In this document: positions 31,236 to 40,114 of the stretch, one piece after another
How the letters are laid out: the number at the start of each line of letters is the position of its first letter
Numbering within the stretch: the stretch's first letter is position 1
Origin: a virus
Reading direction: 5' to 3' (one strand)
Length of the DNA: 45,961 nt
Virus record (IMG/VR): IMGVR_UViG_3300030061_000136
Span: 14,656 to 60,616 of that record
Translations under genes and position numbers: made by a program
The notes under the pieces: model-generated
What the model was told of the DNA's origin: nothing
What the model saw: only the letters and a program-made list of their open reading frames with translations
The model's database searches: none

Positions 31236-32842
31236 TATGCTAATCCTTTGTTAAATAATACTGGTCTACCTATAAAACCTTCATCTTCTTTTTCTCTAGC
31301 TTCTGCTAAAGCTTCTTGAAAGTTCTGTAATAACGGTCCATCTGATCCTTGATATGCCCTTGCTATTATACTATCGTAATCCATAGGTTGTTGTATTTTT
31401 CTGCGATAAGAAAAATATGGTAAATCTTCTTCTGGTTTAGGTTTTAAATCTCCTCCATCTGGCATTGACGGAACCATACTATCACCACCGCCTCCACCTT
31501 TTTTAGGATTCATAACACGATCAATAGCTCCAGAAACTTGTGGAGTTAAAGCCGCTTTTCCAATTGTAGCGCCTTTGCCAAATTCACCTGTGTTTAAATT
31601 GAATCCTATACCCTGTGTAGCTGGATCAAAAAATGATTGATTGAGTCCTGCGTAATCAAACATCTTATCTTGCCCATACATTGCTCTTGCAGCACCTGGG
31701 TCCATACCTAAACCACCAATACTACCTGATCCAGATAATATTGCATTGACTCTGTCTTGAAATTCTGATTCACTTTCAGAAGGTTGTTTTTCTAATTCTT
31801 CACCACCACCTAATGATTTAATAATTTTCATAAAAGGTAAATTTTCTAGCATACTTCCTGCACCTCTAGCTATGTCACCTATAAATTCTTTTCCTGTTGG
31901 AGGAGCGGTTCTTAAAACTTTTTTAACAGGATCAAATACTACACCACGACCATACTTTTCAATAAGACCCAAAGCTTCATCATAATTTTCTTGTGAGATA
32001 ATTCCTGCATTTAATAATTGTTTAGCGTCATTACCACCTAGTCTAATACTTCCTAATCTTTTTTGATCAACACCAGACATTATCATTTTGGATAACTCAC
32101 CCATGCTATAACCTGTTCGTCTACCTTCAGGGCTCTTAGCAAATTTAAGTTGATCTATTAATTGATTTTTTTGGTAATTAGTTAAGTTAGGGTCATTTTT
32201 TACTTCCGCAATTTTTGCATCTACCTCAGCTTGAATTGCTTTAACTTCATCATTACCACCAAATAATTTTTCTAAAAAGCTTTTTTCTTCTTTTTTATCT
32301 TTATCTTGTTTTGGCGCGGATGGTTCTGTGATTCGCGGAGCCATCTTGACACCAGTTTCTTTTTCTTTAGCAGCCATGGCATCTTCTAAATCTCTGAGCA
32401 CATCTGTATTTACTTTATTCTTATTACCACCGCCTCCACCGCCACCGCTAGGTTTTGGTCGACTGTATGATCCTGTAAAATCTTTATTTCTTGTCGTATT
32501 TCCACGACCAGGAGGAGCAAATGATGGAATGCCTGTTACAGGTTGTGGCTCTCCTGAACCACCTAGTAGTTTAAGTATGCCTGCTTCTTGTGGGTTAATA
32601 TAAGCTAATGATTCACCTTCTGGTGCCATAGCATTAACTGTTTGTGCCGCACCTCTTAATTCGTTTTGTACATTAGATAATGCCATATTATAAAAATCTT
32701 TTTGTGGTTCTTCTGTAGGGGGTAGTTGAAATATGCCTCGCTGTTTTCTAGATTCTTTTGCTAGAAGTGCTGTAATTCCTGGCGAAGCTTGACCTGACCT
32801 AACCACCATATCACCTGATTGAACTGGACCTGCAACTTGCAT
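31235..32842 (-). CDS. Putative internal virion protein
   Basis: 535 residues. Low-complexity Pro/Gly N-terminal third with a poly-Gly run near 134-141, then a charged helical middle and a C-terminus rich in Arg/Tyr (PYFSYRRKIQQPMDYDSIIA). Belongs to the ejection cluster. No Shine-Dalgarno: the ATG sits 6 bases after a perfect TATAAT, suggesting a leaderless transcript. Confidence 0.6.
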   Translation of the reverse strand: MQVAGPVQSGDMVVRSGQASPGITALLAKESRKQRGIFQLPPTEEPQKDFYNMALSNVQNELRGAAQTVNAMAPEGESLAYINPQEAGILKLLGGSGEPQPVTGIPSFAPPGRGNTTRNKDFTGSYSRPKPSGGGGGGGNKNKVNTDVLRDLEDAMAAKEKETGVKMAPRITEPSAPKQDKDKKEEKSFLEKLFGGNDEVKAIQAEVDAKIAEVKNDPNLTNYQKNQLIDQLKFAKSPEGRRTGYSMGELSKMIMSGVDQKRLGSIRLGGNDAKQLLNAGIISQENYDEALGLIEKYGRGVVFDPVKKVLRTAPPTGKEFIGDIARGAGSMLENLPFMKIIKSLGGGEELEKQPSESESEFQDRVNAILSGSGSIGGLGMDPGAARAMYGQDKMFDYAGLNQSFFDPATQGIGFNLNTGEFGKGATIGKAALTPQVSGAIDRVMNPKKGGGGGDSMVPSMPDGGDLKPKPEEDLPYFSYRRKIQQPMDYDSIIARAYQGSDGPLLQNFQEALAEAREKEDEGFIGRPVLFNKGLA

Positions 32843-32848
32843 TTAAAT

Positions 32849-32877
32849 ATTATACCTTTTTTGTACCTTTCTGACAA
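32849..32877 (-). promoter_or_regulatory. Leftward promoter of ejection-protein genes
   Basis: Minus strand: TTGTCA (32872-32877), 17 bases, TATAAT (32849-32854), 6 bases, ATG 32842. Architecture is identical to the 20793-20821 promoter. A GGGGGGCAC motif on the plus strand (32878-32886) abuts the -35 directly. Confidence 0.8.
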
Positions 32878-32894
32878 GGGGGGCACGCGCAAAA

Positions 32895-33236
32895 TTATAG
32901 CGGGTTATTTGTATCACTTGTTACCTCCATTAAACTTACTATCACATGTAGCCTGCCTGCTGTTACAGCTTGGGCTTTTAGTATTTCTGTAGCTTCCATG
33001 ACTAACGGATTAGTTAATATCTCGTCTGTCGCGTCACCACTCACAGCTTCTTTCTTTAATCTAAATACAGCAGAGCTAGCATCTGTGATTGTTAAAGTTG
33101 CTGTGTCACCTGAACCAGAGTCATCAGATATTAATATTGATTTAATAATAGTCTTAGTCTCTGCTGGACATGTGTATATAGTCGTATTGTTTGTCGTAGT
33201 TAAATCTACTTTTTTACTTTTATATTCTATAGCCAT
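32895..33236 (-). CDS. Small beta-rich structural protein
   Basis: 113 residues from the ATG overlapping the upstream stop (TAATG). Beta pattern: KVDLTTTNNTTIYTCPAETK, IIKSILISDD, TATLTITDASSAVFRL. It resembles in layout the protein at 42231-42587 and small virion proteins of marine podoviruses that start with a 'time to value' Thr-rich strand. Probably a minor tail or decoration protein. Confidence 0.6.
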   Translation of the reverse strand: MAIEYKSKKVDLTTTNNTTIYTCPAETKTIIKSILISDDSGSGDTATLTITDASSAVFRLKKEAVSGDATDEILTNPLVMEATEILKAQAVTAGRLHVIVSLMEVTSDTNNPL

Positions 33237-33424
33237 TAACTTAAAAACCAACTCATAGAAGTTTGCTCCGTTTGATCTGCAATCTTAACAGGAGGACTTT
33301 CTTCTGCATAATCTTTTAATTTTAAAACTTGTATCAATGTGTCAAATGTTCTCACATCTATCTTACCTTCTGCTCTTTCTTTATAAGAAGGTTCTGGGTA
33401 TGCTGGGTTACTGTATAGTGACAT
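33236..33424 (-). CDS. Small hypothetical protein
   Basis: 62 residues with a Tyr/Pro-rich N-terminus (SLYSNPAYPEPSYKERAEG), then a soluble helix. Coupled to the tail nozzle gene and to the next gene by overlapping stop and start codons. Function unknown; probably structural by location. Confidence 0.6.
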   Translation of the reverse strand: MSLYSNPAYPEPSYKERAEGKIDVRTFDTLIQVLKLKDYAEESPPVKIADQTEQTSMSWFLS

Positions 33425-35277
33425 TATCTAGCTCCGTCTGCTCTGCCTTCTGCTCTCCATGTACCTAGTCGCCATGATACACCTGTGGCATCTGATTCAT
33501 ATCTAGCTTGAAAAGATCTTCCCCTTGCTCTTAAATCTAACTTGTTTGCTGTATTGCTTACAGTAAAAGGTCCTTTAGTTATTTCAGAATCTTGTGGATA
33601 TATTTTTGTTTTTAAAGTAAACTTTACACTATTACCTGCGCTGTATGTTACATCGGGTATAACTCTATTCATAAAGTAAACACTGTCACCATTTGCATCA
33701 CCATTAAAGAAACCTGTTTCTACAAAAGCTGTGATTGCAGAACCTGCTGCATCTGTACCAGACTCTTGGTTATATTGTAAACCAGTATTATCTACGGTTA
33801 GTGGATTAGCAAAGATATTAGAATCTACCCATGCTGTTCTATCTAATGTACCGATTGACCAGTTGTTGTCTATGTAATTATATATGACATACTTATCAAT
33901 ATCAGTTGAACCTTCTGATGGATAGAACCACCATATCTCATTGAACTTAATATTCTGACCAGCAAATACTTTTTCTCTTTGTACTTGATTAAAGTCATCA
34001 AACACGTGCTGTAATACTGGGCATGGTAAAGTTCTTACTGCACCATCATACATATAGAAGTTATCCACACCCATCCAGAATGACGCACCTTCAATTGTGG
34101 TAGCCGCGTTCTTAGATATAGTACCTGATATTTCTCCAAGTACAGAGAACGAGAATGTAAAAGGCGGACCAATAAATTGCATAGAATAAACATCTACATC
34201 TGTCCATACAAATATCTGACCACGACCTTTTTCTACTGCTTCTATATTAGTTCCTGTACCTAACCTTTGTTCACCAGCTGTGTTTGTTATCTGAGCATTC
34301 CATGTACTTAAACTTTCTTGATCTGAAAATCTTATGGTCATTCTATCATATGTAGAAGAACCTTGAGGATTAGCACCGAATACAATTAAGTGTCTATCTG
34401 GTGTAGATACTAACACTTGCCCAACTTTAGTTGGTATCTGTGAAGCATCTCCACTTAATGTGTTTGTCACGTAGTAAGCTAGTGTAGTTCCTCTGAATGA
34501 ACTGGGCGCTGCTACAAAAGCACTGACATCAAAATAATATATTGTATCTTCACCACCACCTACAGAAGCTACCAAGTCCTCACCAAAAGCATCAATAGAC
34601 CAAACTCTAGGAGACAACACAACACCAGAACCTGAACGTGCAGTACCCCATGAAGAAGCTCCCCACAAACCAGCACCAAAACCATAGCCTGTTAAACCAT
34701 CGTCTGGTCCGTTGTTAGTTAGGTATCTAACTGTTATAGAACCTCCGCCTGTAACACCACCAGATGAAGCTGTACCCGAAGATGCCACAATAGAATATTG
34801 GTTTGCACTTATATATGTTGCTACATATTCTTGTGCTGCAATAGTAACACCATCAAAGGTTACTGCTGTTTGCACAACAACACGAGAACCTGGGCTAGTG
34901 TTAGCTAAACCGTGATTAGCATGTGTGACTGTGACAACATTAGAACCTGCAGAACCTGTGGTATATGGATTAGTTAAAGTTATTGGGTCTGTTCTAAATG
35001 GAGTGATGTCATATACTTGACCACTGTACTCCACAAAGAAGTGAGTTGATGTTCCCATAAATATAAACTTACTACCATCTGTATCTCTATGTGGGAATAT
35101 TTTACGGCATTGCCCTTGTAGTTGCGATGAACTAAATCGTTTAGTCCAACCACCTATCTTCTCTGCATAGCCTTGAAAGAAGCGCACCTTGTCTGCGTTT
35201 GTATAACGCATCTGCGCTTGGTAATCTGTTATGTCTGTGATAACTCCTGGAGGCGCTGTTAATTGTACTAATGGCAT
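33424..35277 (-). CDS. Tail nozzle/stabilisation protein (P22 gp10 / T7 gp12-like)
   Basis: 617 residues. N-terminal PPGVITDITDYQAQMRYTNADKVRFFQGYAEKIGGW-type block (about 9-45) is the classic start of podovirus tail nozzle proteins. It is followed by beta-propeller-like repeats (for example IFPHRDTDGSKFIFMG, IWWFYPSEGS) and a C-terminal beta domain ending in GRADGAR. It would form the distal tail tube that opens for DNA exit. The start region contains AGGAAAGGGGGCACGGCAA, so a GGGGGCAC copy lies in its ribosome-binding site. Confidence 0.82.
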   Translation of the reverse strand: MPLVQLTAPPGVITDITDYQAQMRYTNADKVRFFQGYAEKIGGWTKRFSSSQLQGQCRKIFPHRDTDGSKFIFMGTSTHFFVEYSGQVYDITPFRTDPITLTNPYTTGSAGSNVVTVTHANHGLANTSPGSRVVVQTAVTFDGVTIAAQEYVATYISANQYSIVASSGTASSGGVTGGGSITVRYLTNNGPDDGLTGYGFGAGLWGASSWGTARSGSGVVLSPRVWSIDAFGEDLVASVGGGEDTIYYFDVSAFVAAPSSFRGTTLAYYVTNTLSGDASQIPTKVGQVLVSTPDRHLIVFGANPQGSSTYDRMTIRFSDQESLSTWNAQITNTAGEQRLGTGTNIEAVEKGRGQIFVWTDVDVYSMQFIGPPFTFSFSVLGEISGTISKNAATTIEGASFWMGVDNFYMYDGAVRTLPCPVLQHVFDDFNQVQREKVFAGQNIKFNEIWWFYPSEGSTDIDKYVIYNYIDNNWSIGTLDRTAWVDSNIFANPLTVDNTGLQYNQESGTDAAGSAITAFVETGFFNGDANGDSVYFMNRVIPDVTYSAGNSVKFTLKTKIYPQDSEITKGPFTVSNTANKLDLRARGRSFQARYESDATGVSWRLGTWRAEGRADGAR

Positions 35278-35294
35278 TTGCCGTGCCCCCTTTC

Positions 35295-35495
35295 CTACCT
35301 GTTAGGTATATTTACTAAGTAACTCTCCATCCACATTATCTTCTCTTTGATAATGGCAATGTCCTGTTGCATTTGAGTAATACTATCTACTTTAGTTTCA
35401 ACAGCATCTAGTCTTTCAGACCACATGCCCCATGTCACGGCTATACCAAAAGCCATTACTACATAAGGTGCTATTAATTTAAGATCTATTTTCAT
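35295..35495 (-). CDS. Small membrane-anchored coiled-coil protein
   Basis: 66 residues: a hydrophobic span at about 6-25 (LIAPYVVMAFGIAVTWGMW) followed by a coiled coil (ERLDAVETKVDSITQMQQDI). The form is like small inner-membrane spanin- or XhlA-type proteins, but it lies between tail genes rather than beside the lysis genes. TAATG overlap with the upstream gene. Lysis or ejection accessory; undecided. Confidence 0.6.
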   Translation of the reverse strand: MKIDLKLIAPYVVMAFGIAVTWGMWSERLDAVETKVDSITQMQQDIAIIKEKIMWMESYLVNIPNR

Positions 35496-35668
35496 TACGC
35501 TCCTGGGTCGGTTATTGTATTACCCGCGGCAACCCACTCAAGTATTTCTTGGTAGTGTCTGTTGTCTGTATTGTGAGGAACATAGATTGTTGAATTATCT
35601 TGAAAAACAACTTTATATGTAATTGAATTATCAATTTCAAATGTTATTTTTGTTATTGTCTGTATCAT
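35495..35668 (-). CDS. Small tail-fibre-associated protein (57 aa)
   Basis: Short gene directly after the receptor-binding fibre. The C-terminal pattern NTDNRHYQEILEWVAAGNTI matches the 'NRHYQEYLKWV-EGN' segment seen in phage fibre-assembly (tfa/XkdW-like) proteins. The stop overlaps the next start. Likely a fibre chaperone or small fibre-capping protein. Confidence 0.6.
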   Translation of the reverse strand: MIQTITKITFEIDNSITYKVVFQDNSTIYVPHNTDNRHYQEILEWVAAGNTITDPGA

Positions 35669-36787
35669 CTATAACTCCGCATCAAATTTAAATTTACCTG
35701 TTGAGGTTGCAAAATAAAAATGTCCCCCTCTAGCTACATCAAAGGCACCAGAAGAATCTACTTCAACTTTTGTACTGTTTGCTGTTATGTTTGCAAAATA
35801 TACATTAGTTAAAGTTCTAAACTGTCCATTGTGGTAAAGTTTTAAATCGGTATTTACTGTACCTACTACAGTTCCCGAAGGGGCTGTTCTCATTGTTATT
35901 GGAAAGTAAAATCTAAAAGGAGAAGCAGAAGTATTTAATGCTACTGCTACATAACCATTAGCACTATTACCTTCCTCAAAATAATATCTTTGACATTTAT
36001 TCAAGTTACTCTCATAACTCTCAAAAGGAAAATTAGGTATAGATGTGGAATCAAACTCACCGACTTCAAGTTGAACACCTGTGATTGCCCAATCATTTGA
36101 TGTACTATCTGCTAAATTAACATGGTTGCTAGGTATAGCATTTGCTGCTGTAAAACTTTCCCAAGTGGTTGCTTGTGTACCACCTGTAGCATTTGAACCT
36201 GCACCTAAATACCATCTTAAATCTAAACTTACTGCATTGTCATTATCCATTGCTCCTGATGTGTCAGCAGGAAAGTTTATAACTTTTTTCTCCCAAGTGT
36301 CTGCTGAAGATATTGTATAGTTTTTAGAAACAAATCTTGTATTATCATGGTCATAAAAACCAGTGGTATAAGTTCCTGTTTTATTTGATTTAACCCAAAA
36401 TGTTACTGTAAGTTTTTCAGCACTAGATGTGCCTTTTTTTAAAGAACGAAGATTTTGTCCTTCAAATTTTTGCCTTACCCATAAACCATCACTCGCCGCA
36501 GGTGAAGCATCAGCAGTGGTGCAATCCATTCTAAAAGCTTCTGTAAAACCTGCATTATAAGCATTACCGCTTGTTAAAGTTTCTTGTGCAATAGTCCAAG
36601 TTCCTAAAGTAGTAAGATTAATATGCCATCTATCACAAGCATAATATCCTGATGAAGTTTTACCTGTTGAACTAGTGGCTCTTTGTGAAATTTGCATATC
36701 TCCATTGATAATTAAAGGAGTTGCGATCCTATCGCTTGGATAACCTTGATTTGTTAAACCTTTATTGGGTATTGTATTTAATGCCAT
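35669..36787 (-). CDS. Tail fibre / receptor-binding protein with carbohydrate-binding-like domain
   Basis: 372 residues. IINGDMQISQRATS near 27-40, then YYACDRWHINL and a jelly-roll-like region (LTVTFWVKSNKTGTYTTGFY, ITGVQLEVGEFDSTSI). This is the pattern of many marine phage fibres with a laminin-G/CBM-like domain (NGDFQV-QRG ... ADRW ... GVQLEVG). It ends with a beta C-terminal domain. Adjacent to a fibre-chaperone-like gene. Binds the host surface by inference. Confidence 0.75.
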   Translation of the reverse strand: MALNTIPNKGLTNQGYPSDRIATPLIINGDMQISQRATSSTGKTSSGYYACDRWHINLTTLGTWTIAQETLTSGNAYNAGFTEAFRMDCTTADASPAASDGLWVRQKFEGQNLRSLKKGTSSAEKLTVTFWVKSNKTGTYTTGFYDHDNTRFVSKNYTISSADTWEKKVINFPADTSGAMDNDNAVSLDLRWYLGAGSNATGGTQATTWESFTAANAIPSNHVNLADSTSNDWAITGVQLEVGEFDSTSIPNFPFESYESNLNKCQRYYFEEGNSANGYVAVALNTSASPFRFYFPITMRTAPSGTVVGTVNTDLKLYHNGQFRTLTNVYFANITANSTKVEVDSSGAFDVARGGHFYFATSTGKFKFDAEL

Positions 36788-36788
36788 G

Positions 36789-37322
36789 TTATACTCCTAT
36801 TAATTTATACATTGTCCAAGTTGAAAAATTTGAAGCACTTATTGTTTCACTAGATCCCGCTGTTTGTTGTGCATAAACTTCAAGATAATCACCTACTGAT
36901 AAATCAATGACTGACGCTCTGCCTACTGTTATCTCAATATTATTCTGTGAATATGATCTTGCAAAACCTTCGTTAATTGATGATCCATTAAGGTATAATC
37001 TTGATTGGCAATATTCACCTTCATCAAGACCAGATATAAACATTGAATATGAATAAAAATATTTACCACCCTCACCACTTGGAACTGTAAAACGATAATT
37101 ACTAGTGTCGTATGCAGAATCTGTGTCCCATTCTTCTGTGCTAAAATTAACTTTTGTCCAAGCACCATCTGCAATAGTTTGATTACTTCCTAATTTTGCA
37201 AAAAAAGCAGGAGTGTTTTTCAATGCAGCATTATTAAGTGTTAAAGAGCCTGACCCATCAGAAGTCATAATGGCATTATCACCGCCATCAGCAAGTATGT
37301 TTACTTTGAGTTTACTAGTCAT
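36789..37322 (-). CDS. Small tail-fibre protein, C1q-like head (type B)
   Basis: 177 residues. N-terminal stalk segment SKLKVNILADGG, then GSNQTIADGAWTKVNFSTEE, YRFTVPSGEGGKYFYSYSMF and a C-terminal YLEVYAQQTAG strand: the C1q/TNF-like jelly-roll pattern. Shares this head with the genes at 37322, 40114 and 40666. One of a tandem family with a common N-terminus. Confidence 0.7.
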   Translation of the reverse strand: MTSKLKVNILADGGDNAIMTSDGSGSLTLNNAALKNTPAFFAKLGSNQTIADGAWTKVNFSTEEWDTDSAYDTSNYRFTVPSGEGGKYFYSYSMFISGLDEGEYCQSRLYLNGSSINEGFARSYSQNNIEITVGRASVIDLSVGDYLEVYAQQTAGSSETISASNFSTWTMYKLIGV

Positions 37323-37870
37323 TAACCTATCCTCTCGCCTTTAGCATAAGTATTCGATTGACCACCTAGTATTCTTCTATCAGAACTACTATCCATCTCT
37401 ATATATCCTTGAAATCTTACATTATCTCCTGCATCTAATTGCACTACTGCATTAACATGAATACTTTCTAGATCTTGTTTTCCGTCAGCACCATCTTCTC
37501 TTCTTGCTTGTTTTATAGCATCAGTATTATTTTTTAATATCCTTGCCATAAAATTTCTTGCTGTTGGATTGTAAAGCATAATAGTAACATTAAAGTTGTA
37601 ATAACCAGTGCTAGGGGCTGTATAGACATATGATGAAGTATCAAAACCGCTTCCGAAATTATATTCAGTAGTTGCAAGAGGAGCAGTAGTCCAAGTATTG
37701 TTACTTATTGTAAAGTCGCCACCACTTTGGTATGATTGAAATGCTGTGCTATTAAAAAAATCAGTTGCTAAAGTTCCTGAAGGAACAGTAATGGTATCTC
37801 CTGCTTCACCAATCGTAATTGATGAGCCTGACTGTTTTATAATCTCATTTACCTTTAACTGTGATACCAC
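37322..37870 (-). CDS. Small tail-fibre protein, C1q-like head (type B)
   Basis: 182 residues, GTG start after AAGGAGTAAGTA. N-terminal SQLKVNEIIKQSGSSITIGEAG stalk shared across the array, head with FTISNNTWTTAPLATTEYNF and YVYTAPSTGYYNFNVTIML. Divergent member of the C1q-like group. Overlaps the next start. Confidence 0.7.
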   Translation of the reverse strand: MVSQLKVNEIIKQSGSSITIGEAGDTITVPSGTLATDFFNSTAFQSYQSGGDFTISNNTWTTAPLATTEYNFGSGFDTSSYVYTAPSTGYYNFNVTIMLYNPTARNFMARILKNNTDAIKQARREDGADGKQDLESIHVNAVVQLDAGDNVRFQGYIEMDSSSDRRILGGQSNTYAKGERIG

Positions 37871-37880
37871 TACTTACTCC

Positions 37881-38210
37881 TTATGATTTTGGGTTTGCGT
37901 CTTTAACAGCTTTAATTCTAGTTTTCCATGCGTCAATATCTGTATAGATCTCGTCTAGCTGATCTCCAATATCTCCGTACGCTGCTCTACGTTTAGCTTT
38001 AACTTCATTGTTTGTCTCTTCAGTGTTACCTGCTGAATCGTGTGCAGCAAGTTGATCTGCTGAAGGTTGAGCCAAACCAGAAATATTCCATTCTTTTATG
38101 TATGGACCCTTACCATCAGAATCATCCTGAAGTAAAACATCTTTTGTAAAGTCTACAGTTTTTGAATTAGCTGCGCAGTAAAGTTTTACCTTTGTTGCTA
38201 ATGATGCCAT
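37881..38210 (-). CDS. Tail-fibre chaperone-like protein
   Basis: 109 residues. The C-terminal RRAAYGDIGDQLDEIYTDID and WKTRIKAVKDANPK segment matches phage fibre-associated proteins with the 'IGDQLDAL-K....IKAVK--YPK' pattern. Lies among fibre genes. May assist fibre trimerisation or attachment. Confidence 0.65.
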   Translation of the reverse strand: MASLATKVKLYCAANSKTVDFTKDVLLQDDSDGKGPYIKEWNISGLAQPSADQLAAHDSAGNTEETNNEVKAKRRAAYGDIGDQLDEIYTDIDAWKTRIKAVKDANPKS

Positions 38211-38219
38211 TGTTTACTC

Positions 38220-38588
38220 CTATCCGCTAAAGTTTGCGTATTCCACAACTTTAGCACGTTCTGCCGCTCTTTTCGTTGCTACATCAGAAGGTACAGCGGT
38301 TCCACCTTCTGCTGCTCTGACCACCATCCAGTCAGTTGAAGCAAGATAAGCTCTCGCTGTTTCGTTGATTGCTTTCTGATCAGCGAATGCATCTTGTTTG
38401 TCCATATCAGCTTTGACTTTTGCCCAAGTAACAGCATCTGGCTTAGAGCCAAAAATAGCTGTGCCGTTAGAGTCAGCGCCAGATACCCACTTAACTTGCG
38501 AATTAAACTCCGCTTCGGTAGAGGGGGCACCATTTATGACAAACTCGAATGAGCCGATCGATTGTATTGCTTGTGCACAATCTGCCAT
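38220..38588 (-). CDS. Tail-fibre assembly chaperone-like protein
   Basis: 122 residues. The C-terminal RAYLASTDWMVVRAAEGGTA-type segment followed by VPSDVATKRAAERAKV is the common 'L--TDWYV-R--E-G---P--V...R' motif of phage fibre assembly proteins. Paired with the gene at 37881. One antisense GGGGGCAC copy at 38523. Confidence 0.7.
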   Translation of the reverse strand: MADCAQAIQSIGSFEFVINGAPSTEAEFNSQVKWVSGADSNGTAIFGSKPDAVTWAKVKADMDKQDAFADQKAINETARAYLASTDWMVVRAAEGGTAVPSDVATKRAAERAKVVEYANFSG

Positions 38589-38598
38589 TGTTTACTCC

Positions 38599-39072
38599 TT
38601 ATAGTATCACCAGTGTTCCGCCACTGGCTATGTTTATTGTTTGTCCTGAGGACACTGTTATAGGACCCACTATACTCGCATTTTCAGATGCTGCAATAGA
38701 AAGTCCTCCCGTCAAAGTTTGTACATTTCTATACGCGCCTTGAATACTTGTTAGTTTCGCAGCAGTAACTGTTGCGTCACTTGGAGTACCTATGTCTAAA
38801 GTATCTCCGAATATCTGTCCAGAAAATGTTGCATCACTTGCTGGTGCAGATGTAAATGCTATTGTACCAGATGTTGAGCCCGCTGTAAAGGCTGTTCCTG
38901 GTACTTGATAGACACCATTTATATGAATCATTAGCGATGCTAGTGAACCTATTGTTTGTGTGGTGCCCCCTACAGCTATCGTAAACTGTGTGGTGGAACC
39001 ATTAAAGCTTCCGCTAATATCGTCAATTACTGAAAAATTTCCCTGGACTGCAGGGTTTCCGATGTATCCCAT
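38599..39072 (-). CDS. Tail-fibre/adaptor protein (MGYxGNP family)
   Basis: 157 residues. Starts MGYIGNPAVQGNF, central beta domain (GSTTQFTIAVGGTTQ, LMIHINGVYQVPGTAF), ends with NVQTLTGGLSIAASENASIV and a repetitive beta C-terminus. A paralogue of the 41786-42223 product, sharing both ends. Probably a fibre-to-tail connector or fibre shaft. Confidence 0.7.
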   Translation of the reverse strand: MGYIGNPAVQGNFSVIDDISGSFNGSTTQFTIAVGGTTQTIGSLASLMIHINGVYQVPGTAFTAGSTSGTIAFTSAPASDATFSGQIFGDTLDIGTPSDATVTAAKLTSIQGAYRNVQTLTGGLSIAASENASIVGPITVSSGQTINIASGGTLVIL

Positions 39073-39566
39073 TATGCGCTTACCTCAAAAATTGTCATTG
39101 ATGTTGCTCTTGTATAATCTGTATTATCATAAACTAAAAACTGTCCTCCAGCATCTTCTTTAAATTGTAATTTTACCGCCACTGAACTTGTAGTGTTAGG
39201 ATTCCAATATGCGTAGAAAGAAACAAATCCTTTAACATTATCTGAATTTGCAGGGAATTTTTCTTCAATGAATCTAGTAGCTCGTGTTGTAGTTGGCGAA
39301 ATTATTTGAAGATAACCATTAGGTGTTGTAGTTGAGCTTAGTCCATGTAATCTGTAATTAGCATTTACCACTACATATAAATAGTTAGATGTTGAACTTG
39401 GAGTGTATGTTGTTGATATAACATCAGCATAAGTGCCAGAAGTTGTAACAGCACCAGTACCTAAAACATTATCTTGTATACCTATAAGTTTACCAAAACC
39501 AGATGCTTTAGCTATTGTGACTGCACTGTCCGCTATTCCCGCTGTTGGTATTGTTGTTACTGCCAT
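39072..39566 (-). CDS. Small tail-fibre protein, type A head
   Basis: 164 residues with a short N-terminus (AVTTIPTAGIADSAVTIAKA), a GFGKLIGIQ linker, then the type A head (STTYTPSSTSNYLYVVVNANY ... FLVYDNTDYTRA) ending SMTIFEVSA. Shares linker and head with 39566 and 41199 products. Confidence 0.68.
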   Translation of the reverse strand: MAVTTIPTAGIADSAVTIAKASGFGKLIGIQDNVLGTGAVTTSGTYADVISTTYTPSSTSNYLYVVVNANYRLHGLSSTTTPNGYLQIISPTTTRATRFIEEKFPANSDNVKGFVSFYAYWNPNTTSSVAVKLQFKEDAGGQFLVYDNTDYTRATSMTIFEVSA

Positions 39567-40114
39567 TAGTCTAATACCTCTCTTAATATACAGGTAACAG
39601 GACCACTATTACCAAAATTTGTAGAATTGTTAGAATATTTAGCATAAGGAGTGTAAATAATACTATTAGTTGTATTAGGTGTATCTGTAACAAACCAACA
39701 TATATAGTTGTAAAAAGAATTACTAGATAATGCTTGATAGTTATAATATCTACCTATGTCATCATCTACTAATGAGAAACTACTACCACCATCTGTGCTT
39801 TTATATAAAGCAAAAAAAGTTGCTGTATTGTTAGCGTTTGTAAAAACAGTACCGTTTAAAGAATAAATAAATTTTGAAGATGTAGTATTAGGTGTAAGAG
39901 TTAATCTTAAATCAGTGCTTATCTCAGCATAACTAGTAGATCCAATAGTAACATTTAAATCTGCTGTGTTCATAGCCACTTGACCAATCTTACCAAAACC
40001 TGATGTCTTTGCACCAGAAGCAATACCTAATGTGCCACCACTTTCACCAAGAGTAATTGTTTTTGTTGCGTCAGTGCCGAGAGGCGAGATTGTTGATACT
40101 TTTAATGTGCTCAT
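39566..40114 (-). CDS. Small tail-fibre protein, type A head
   Basis: 182 residues. Stalk MSTLKVSTISPLGTDATKTI and TLGESGG, linker GFGKIGQV, type A head with LRLTLTPNTTSSKFIYSLNG, C-terminal ILREVLD. Overlaps neighbouring start and stop codons. Confidence 0.68.
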   Translation of the reverse strand: MSTLKVSTISPLGTDATKTITLGESGGTLGIASGAKTSGFGKIGQVAMNTADLNVTIGSTSYAEISTDLRLTLTPNTTSSKFIYSLNGTVFTNANNTATFFALYKSTDGGSSFSLVDDDIGRYYNYQALSSNSFYNYICWFVTDTPNTTNSIIYTPYAKYSNNSTNFGNSGPVTCILREVLD

